NCBI RefSeq assembly: GCF_009831655.1
Contig: NZ_WRPA01000001.1
Span: forward strand, 434,001-498,000
DNA from: Shewanella insulae
Lineage (GTDB): Bacteria; Pseudomonadota; Gammaproteobacteria; Enterobacterales; Shewanellaceae
DNA length: 64,000 nt
Direction: 5' to 3'
The notes below the pieces were generated by a model. The model saw only the letters and a list, made by a program, of their open reading frames with translations. It was not told the origin of the DNA and did no database searches. The first letter of the stretch is position 1. The number at the start of each line of letters is the position of its first letter. This document shows, piece after piece, positions 59,626 through 64,000 of the stretch. A program made the translations under genes and the position numbers.

Positions 59626-62073
59626 GTGACTAGCTTACTTTGGATTTTTGTGATGCTCTTTGCGTTAGGCGCCTTAGCCTACCTAAGAGTATCCCTGCTG
59701 ACCTCAACCATCGTCGCGGCTATCGTGATGGCATTGGGTACGGCAACCGCGAGCATTTCCCCCCTTGCCTGGCTGGTCTTCCTGGCCATCGCCCTGCCGA
59801 TTAACATAGGCGCCTTCAGAAAAAGCGTGATCACCCGTCCGCTGCTGAAACTCTACAAAGGGATCATGCCGGAGATGTCTTCTACCGAAAGAGAAGCGAT
59901 CGAAGCCGGTACCACCTGGTGGGAAGCGGATCTCTTTGCCGGCAAGCCCAACTGGAAGAAGCTACATAACTATCCGGTCGCCCGCCTAACCGCCGAAGAG
60001 CAGGCCTTCATCGATGGCCCGGTTGAGGAAGTGTGTAAGATGCTCAACCAGCATCAGGTTTCTCACCAACTCGGCGATCTGCCGGAGTCTATCTGGCAAT
60101 ACCTCAAAGACAACGGCTTCTTCGCCATGATCATCAAGAAGAAATATGGCGGTCTGGAATTCTCAGCCTATGCCCAGTCTCGCGTACTGCAGAAGCTGGC
60201 AGGCGTTAGCAGCGAGCTGGCCTCCACCGTTGGCGTGCCTAACTCTTTAGGCCCTGGTGAGCTGCTACAGCACTATGGCACCCCGGCGCAGCAAGATCAT
60301 TATCTGCCCCGCCTGGCCAAGGGCCTGGAAGTGCCCTGTTTCGCCCTCACCAGTCCGGAGGCAGGTTCGGATGCCGGCGCTATCCCTGACTTTGGTATCG
60401 TCTGTAAGGGCCAGTGGCAAGGCGAAGAAGTACTGGGGATGAAGCTGACCTGGAACAAGCGCTATATCACCCTGGCCCCGGTTGCTACCGTACTGGGTCT
60501 GGCATTTAAGCTGCAAGATCCCGACAAGCTCTTGGGCGACAAGGAAGATCTAGGCATCACCTGCGCCCTGATCCCAACGGATGTGCCAGGCGTAGAAACC
60601 GGTCGTCGTCACTTCCCGCTTAACTGTATGTTCCAAAACGGCCCGACACGCGGTAACGAAGTGTTCGTTCCCCTGGACTTCATCATAGGTGGCCCTGAGA
60701 TGGCTGGTCAGGGCTGGCGCATGCTGGTCGAGTGTCTCTCGGTTGGTCGCGGCATCACCCTGCCCTCTAACTCTGCTGGCGGCATCAAAACCGCGGCCGT
60801 GGCTACAGGGGCCTACGCCCGCATTCGTCGTCAATTCAAGCTGCCTATCGGTAAGCTGGAAGGCATCGAAGAGCCGATGGCCCGCATCGGCGGCAACGCC
60901 TACCTGATGGATGCGGTCACAACCCTGACGACCACAGGTATCGATCTGGGCGAGAAGCCTTCGGTGATCTCAGCCATCGTCAAATATCACCTGACCGACA
61001 GAATGCAGAAGTGTGTCATCGACGCCATGGACATTCACGGTGGTAAAGGGGTATGTCTTGGTGAAAATAACTACCTGGGCCGCGGCTATCAGGCGGCACC
61101 TATCGCCATTACCGTCGAAGGCGCCAACATCCTCACCCGCTCGATGATCATCTATGGACAAGGCGCGATCCGTTGTCACCCTTACGTACTGGCAGAGATG
61201 GAGGCGGCATTCGATCCTGATCCAAATAAGGCGCTAAACGATTTTGACTCTGCCCTGTTTGGCCATATTGGCTTCACCACCAGCAACCTGGTGCGCAGCT
61301 TCTGGCTGGGATTGACCTCGAGCTACTTCTCGAACAGTCCACACAAGGATAAGACCAAGCGTTACTACCAACACATGAACCGTTTCAGCGCCAACCTGGC
61401 TCTGCTGTCAGACCTGGCCATGGCAACCCTGGGGGGTAGCCTCAAGCGCAAGGAGCGTGTCTCGGCGCGCCTGGGCGATCTCTTGAGTCAGCTCTACCTG
61501 GCCTCGGCCACCCTGAAGCGTTATCAGGACGAAGGCCGTCAAACTGAAGATCTTGCGCTGGTACAATGGGCCGTAGAAGACGCCCTCTACAAGCTGCAAG
61601 ACTCACTGGACGATCTGCTCAACAACTTCCCCATGGGACTGGGCCGCGTGCTGAGAGTCATCCTCTTCCCATTTGGTCGTCCACTGAAGCGTCCTAGCGA
61701 TATTCTGGACCATAAGGTGGCTAAGATCATGCAAACCCCTTGTGCCAGCCGTGATCGTCTGGGTAAAGGCCAATTCTGGACGCCGTCGCCGTTCAATGCC
61801 GTCGGTATCCAGGAGCAAACCTTCAAAGATATTCTGGCCTGTGAACCGCTGCACGATAAGATCTGCAAGGCAACGGGTAAGCGTCACCCCTTCATGTGGC
61901 TGGATAAACTAGCCGCCGAAGGCAAGGCCCTGGGGATCTTGAGTGAAGAGGAAGTCGCACTGCTTGAGCGCGCTGAAGTAGGCCGCATGAAGTCGATTAA
62001 CGTCGATGACTTCGACCCTGCTGAGCTCAGGGCGCAAACCTTAAGTGATGAGACCCAGCATCAAGCTGCCTAA
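59626..62073 (+). CDS. fadE: Acyl-CoA dehydrogenase FadE
   Basis: An 815-residue membrane-associated flavoenzyme for the first step of fatty-acid beta-oxidation; E. coli FadE has 814. Two or three hydrophobic segments (about 1-60) precede the dehydrogenase core ([25 protein letters not shown]), and the C-terminal half is the FadE-specific DUF1974 region. The start is GTG with AAGGAG 7 nt upstream. Confidence 0.96.
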   Translation: MTSLLWIFVMLFALGALAYLRVSLLTSTIVAAIVMALGTATASISPLAWLVFLAIALPINIGAFRKSVITRPLLKLYKGIMPEMSSTEREAIEAGTTWWEADLFAGKPNWKKLHNYPVARLTAEEQAFIDGPVEEVCKMLNQHQVSHQLGDLPESIWQYLKDNGFFAMIIKKKYGGLEFSAYAQSRVLQKLAGVSSELASTVGVPNSLGPGELLQHYGTPAQQDHYLPRLAKGLEVPCFALTSPEAGSDAGAIPDFGIVCKGQWQGEEVLGMKLTWNKRYITLAPVATVLGLAFKLQDPDKLLGDKEDLGITCALIPTDVPGVETGRRHFPLNCMFQNGPTRGNEVFVPLDFIIGGPEMAGQGWRMLVECLSVGRGITLPSNSAGGIKTAAVATGAYARIRRQFKLPIGKLEGIEEPMARIGGNAYLMDAVTTLTTTGIDLGEKPSVISAIVKYHLTDRMQKCVIDAMDIHGGKGVCLGENNYLGRGYQAAPIAITVEGANILTRSMIIYGQGAIRCHPYVLAEMEAAFDPDPNKALNDFDSALFGHIGFTTSNLVRSFWLGLTSSYFSNSPHKDKTKRYYQHMNRFSANLALLSDLAMATLGGSLKRKERVSARLGDLLSQLYLASATLKRYQDEGRQTEDLALVQWAVEDALYKLQDSLDDLLNNFPMGLGRVLRVILFPFGRPLKRPSDILDHKVAKIMQTPCASRDRLGKGQFWTPSPFNAVGIQEQTFKDILACEPLHDKICKATGKRHPFMWLDKLAAEGKALGILSEEEVALLERAEVGRMKSINVDDFDPAELRAQTLSDETQHQAA

Positions 62074-62100
62074 GCAATTGGCGCAAGCTTAACATCAACT

Positions 62101-62127
62101 AAAAGGAGGCTATCGCCTCCTTTTTTA
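62101..62127. terminator. Terminator between fadE and the antiporter gene
   Basis: AAAAGGAGGC-TATC-GCCTCCTTTTTT; T-run on the plus strand, A-run on the left for the convergent transcript. Confidence 0.88.
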
Positions 62128-62192
62128 TCTCCTCAAGCTGCCCACTCTAATATTCAACCGGTAATATTCAACCGGTAAGAGCCGAAACCTAG

Positions 62193-64000
62193 TCAGCCTG
62201 CCGCTTTATCGTTAGCCGTTAATCCAGAAGCTTCACACTCACCAGCTTCGACAGGTTCTGTCGATGACTTCTTCTCATCGGCTAGCTGCGCCTCAGTTAA
62301 GGCTTCTTCTGACAAGAGACTAATAAGCTCAATGCCCACGGGCAAGTCGTCGACCGCCTGTGTGATAAGCTTCACCTTGCCCTCTTGTAGATAGATAAGC
62401 GGCAAGGCACCTTCGCCATAACGCTGCTTGAAATCGGCGAAGGTAAAGCTTTCCGTCAGATTGGTGCTCTTTATCTTGCCGCCTTTGGCCATGGTACTGG
62501 CGAGCCTTGCATAGGTGACATTATCACCAAACAGGCAGAGACGTTCGAGATAGGACTCAGATAGCTGATGACGGGCGCTGTTGCCTTCACCGCTTCCCAG
62601 GCCAAACACCTTATTTTTGCCGAGAATATCCTGAAAATGAAAAGTCACCAGTGGATTGAGCTGACGATAGGGAGACAAGACCAGGAGACGACCCACACCA
62701 GTCATATCCAGCGCATTGTCGGCATGCTCAGAGGCGGGATTACCAAAATACACAGGAATATTGTCCATACGCGACAGGCGTATATTATCCCAGTTGTTGT
62801 CGGCCAAAACGACAGGCACGCTCTTTTTAATCAGTACCTTAGCCAGTTCCCTGGCAAAGGCGGATGCGCCGAAAATAAGCAGCCCCTGAGCCGAGCCCGC
62901 CTTTACACCTAAAAACCTTGCCCAGGCACCGGCCGTGAGGCTCTGGGTCACTACCGTCCCTATGATGATAAGAAATACCAGAGGCACTATCTTATCGGCG
63001 CCGGCCACCCCGAGGCGCTCAAGCTTGATGGCAAACAGCGAAGATACCGCCGCAGCGACTATCCCCCGAGGCGCCACCCAACTTAGAAACCACTTATCCG
63101 CCCTAGGCAGAGAAGTACCCACGGCGCAGCACCAGACACTCAAAGGTCTGGCGATGAACATCACCACGAGCAAAAGCACCAGCCCCTGCCAGCCCAGTTG
63201 CATCAAGGCCGTTGAATCTAACCTGGCCGCCAGCAGAATAAACAGGCCTGAGATAAAGAGTACGGTTAACGTCTCTTTAAACTCGATGATCTCGCCAATA
63301 TCCACGCCGCGCATATTCGCCAGCCAGATCCCCATCACAGTCACGGTAAGCAGGCCTGATTCTTCCTGCAGCAGGTTAGAGGCGACAAAGGCGCCCAACA
63401 TGATGGTGAGTACCGCCGTATTTTTAAGATAGTGTGGTACCCAGGCGCGGCGCAGCATCACCCCTATGCCGTAACCAAACAGGGCGCCAAGCCCTAGGCC
63501 AACACCTAACATGGAGAAAAGAGAGAGCAGCACATGACTGGCGGGCTCGGCGGCCACCGTGAGGTATTCAAACACTAGTACAGCCAATAAGGCGCCTATG
63601 GGGTCGATCACTATCCCTTCCCAGCGTAATATGCTGGCCAGTTGTAACTTAGGCTTGATACTGCGCAGCATGGGCACGATCACCGTCGGGCCCGTAACCA
63701 CCACCAGCGCGCCAAACAACATGGCCAGCTGCCAGGAGAAATCCATGATGAAGTGGGTCGCAATGCCAATACACAGCCAGGTGATCAAGGTGCCGAGCGA
63801 CACCAGATGGCTTACCATGCGCCCATGTTCACGGATCTCGGAAAAATTGAGCGTCAGCGCGCCTTCGAACAGGATCACCGCCACACCGAGAGAGATTACA
63901 GGAAACAGGAGATCGCCAAATATCGCATCGGGATCCAATAGATTAAACACTGGCCCCACAAGCAGACCACAGATCAACAGAGGGAGTATCGCCGGTAATC
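62193..64000 (-). CDS. Cation:proton antiporter with RCK/TrkA-N domain (5' end outside window)
   Basis: A partial gene; the frame stays open to the right edge, where LPAILPLLMICGLLVGP reads as the usual TM1-TM2 region. About eleven more TM helices of the CPA-type exchanger follow, with GPTVIVPMLRS and the acidic motif EGIVIDPIGALLAVL. A cytoplasmic TrkA-N-like domain then opens with GLLIFGASAFARELAKVL and VVLADNNWDN, a nucleotide-binding fold that may gate the exchanger. The substrate ion (Na+ or K+) cannot be told. The C-terminal 40 residues are acidic and non-conserved. Confidence 0.88.
   Translation of the reverse strand, partial: LPAILPLLICGLLVGPVFNLLDPDAIFGDLLFPVISLGVAVILFEGALTLNFSEIREHGRMVSHLVSLGTLITWLCIGIATHFIMDFSWQLAMLFGALVVVTGPTVIVPMLRSIKPKLQLASILRWEGIVIDPIGALLAVLVFEYLTVAAEPASHVLLSLFSMLGVGLGLGALFGYGIGVMLRRAWVPHYLKNTAVLTIMLGAFVASNLLQEESGLLTVTVMGIWLANMRGVDIGEIIEFKETLTVLFISGLFILLAARLDSTALMQLGWQGLVLLLVVMFIARPLSVWCCAVGTSLPRADKWFLSWVAPRGIVAAAVSSLFAIKLERLGVAGADKIVPLVFLIIIGTVVTQSLTAGAWARFLGVKAGSAQGLLIFGASAFARELAKVLIKKSVPVVLADNNWDNIRLSRMDNIPVYFGNPASEHADNALDMTGVGRLLVLSPYRQLNPLVTFHFQDILGKNKVFGLGSGEGNSARHQLSESYLERLCLFGDNVTYARLASTMAKGGKIKSTNLTESFTFADFKQRYGEGALPLIYLQEGKVKLITQAVDDLPVGIELISLLSEEALTEAQLADEKKSSTEPVEAGECEASGLTANDKAAG

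Overview
The window reads as ordinary chromosome of a gammaproteobacterium close to Shewanella. This is inferred from gene content and order: an rsxABCDGE-nth cluster, yebC-ruvCAB, cmoAB, a rhombosortase, a thiD-thiE fusion, an imuA-imuB-dnaE2 cassette and a five-copy tRNA-Asn array. I see no insertion sequence, prophage, integrase, CRISPR array or rRNA. Almost all the sequence is coding; the two long gaps are 5468-6210 and 19028-20107. The last gene, a cation:proton antiporter, runs off the right edge.

Region by region. 1-3.3 kb: a PLP enzyme, divergent queE and queC for queuosine precursor synthesis, and a rhombosortase overlapping queC. 3.4-6.7 kb: uvrB, a long regulatory gap, then five tandem tRNA-Asn genes behind one strong promoter. 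6.8-15.7 kb: a c-di-GMP protein with degenerate GGDEF and EAL domains, the complete Rsx/Rnf electron-transport operon and nth. 15.7-19.0 kb: a 27-residue YnhF-like membrane peptide, gloA and a TonB-dependent receptor with a perfect CRP site far upstream. 20.1-24.9 kb: aspS, yebC and ruvCAB. 25.0-28.0 kb: a diguanylate cyclase with three solute-binding sensor domains. 28.2-29.9 kb: cmoA-cmoB for wobble-uridine modification.

29.96-36.85 kb is the least explained part: a lipoprotein retropepsin-like protease, an inactive-transglutaminase/multi-TM protein, an ATP-grasp ligase, an M3-peptidase-like exported protein without a HEXXH motif, a DUF3541-like exported protein and a LysR regulator. All six are on one strand with overlaps or very short gaps. 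Facing them are a HEQAH-motif protein and an 89-residue protein whose two ends look like those of flagellar rod/hook proteins.

38.5-45.6 kb is a TPP-riboswitch thiamine operon (thiC, thiD-thiE, thiF, thiS, thiG, thiH). 45.7-48.3 kb holds an unknown membrane-anchored protein, a PAQR/hemolysin III protein and a short DTW-domain protein. 48.5-54.5 kb is the SOS mutasome imuA-imuB-dnaE2 behind a perfect LexA box. 54.6-64.0 kb holds def, a POT-like transporter with a large soluble insertion, an alkyltransferase-like protein, a DUF3108-like protein, a class II glutamine amidotransferase, fadE and the antiporter.

A pattern that crosses gene boundaries is in-frame 12- or 15-nt tandem repeats in non-conserved ends and linkers of four genes (thiC, thiD-thiE, the unknown 391-residue protein, imuA), plus a 156-168-nt repeat in the tail of rsxC.
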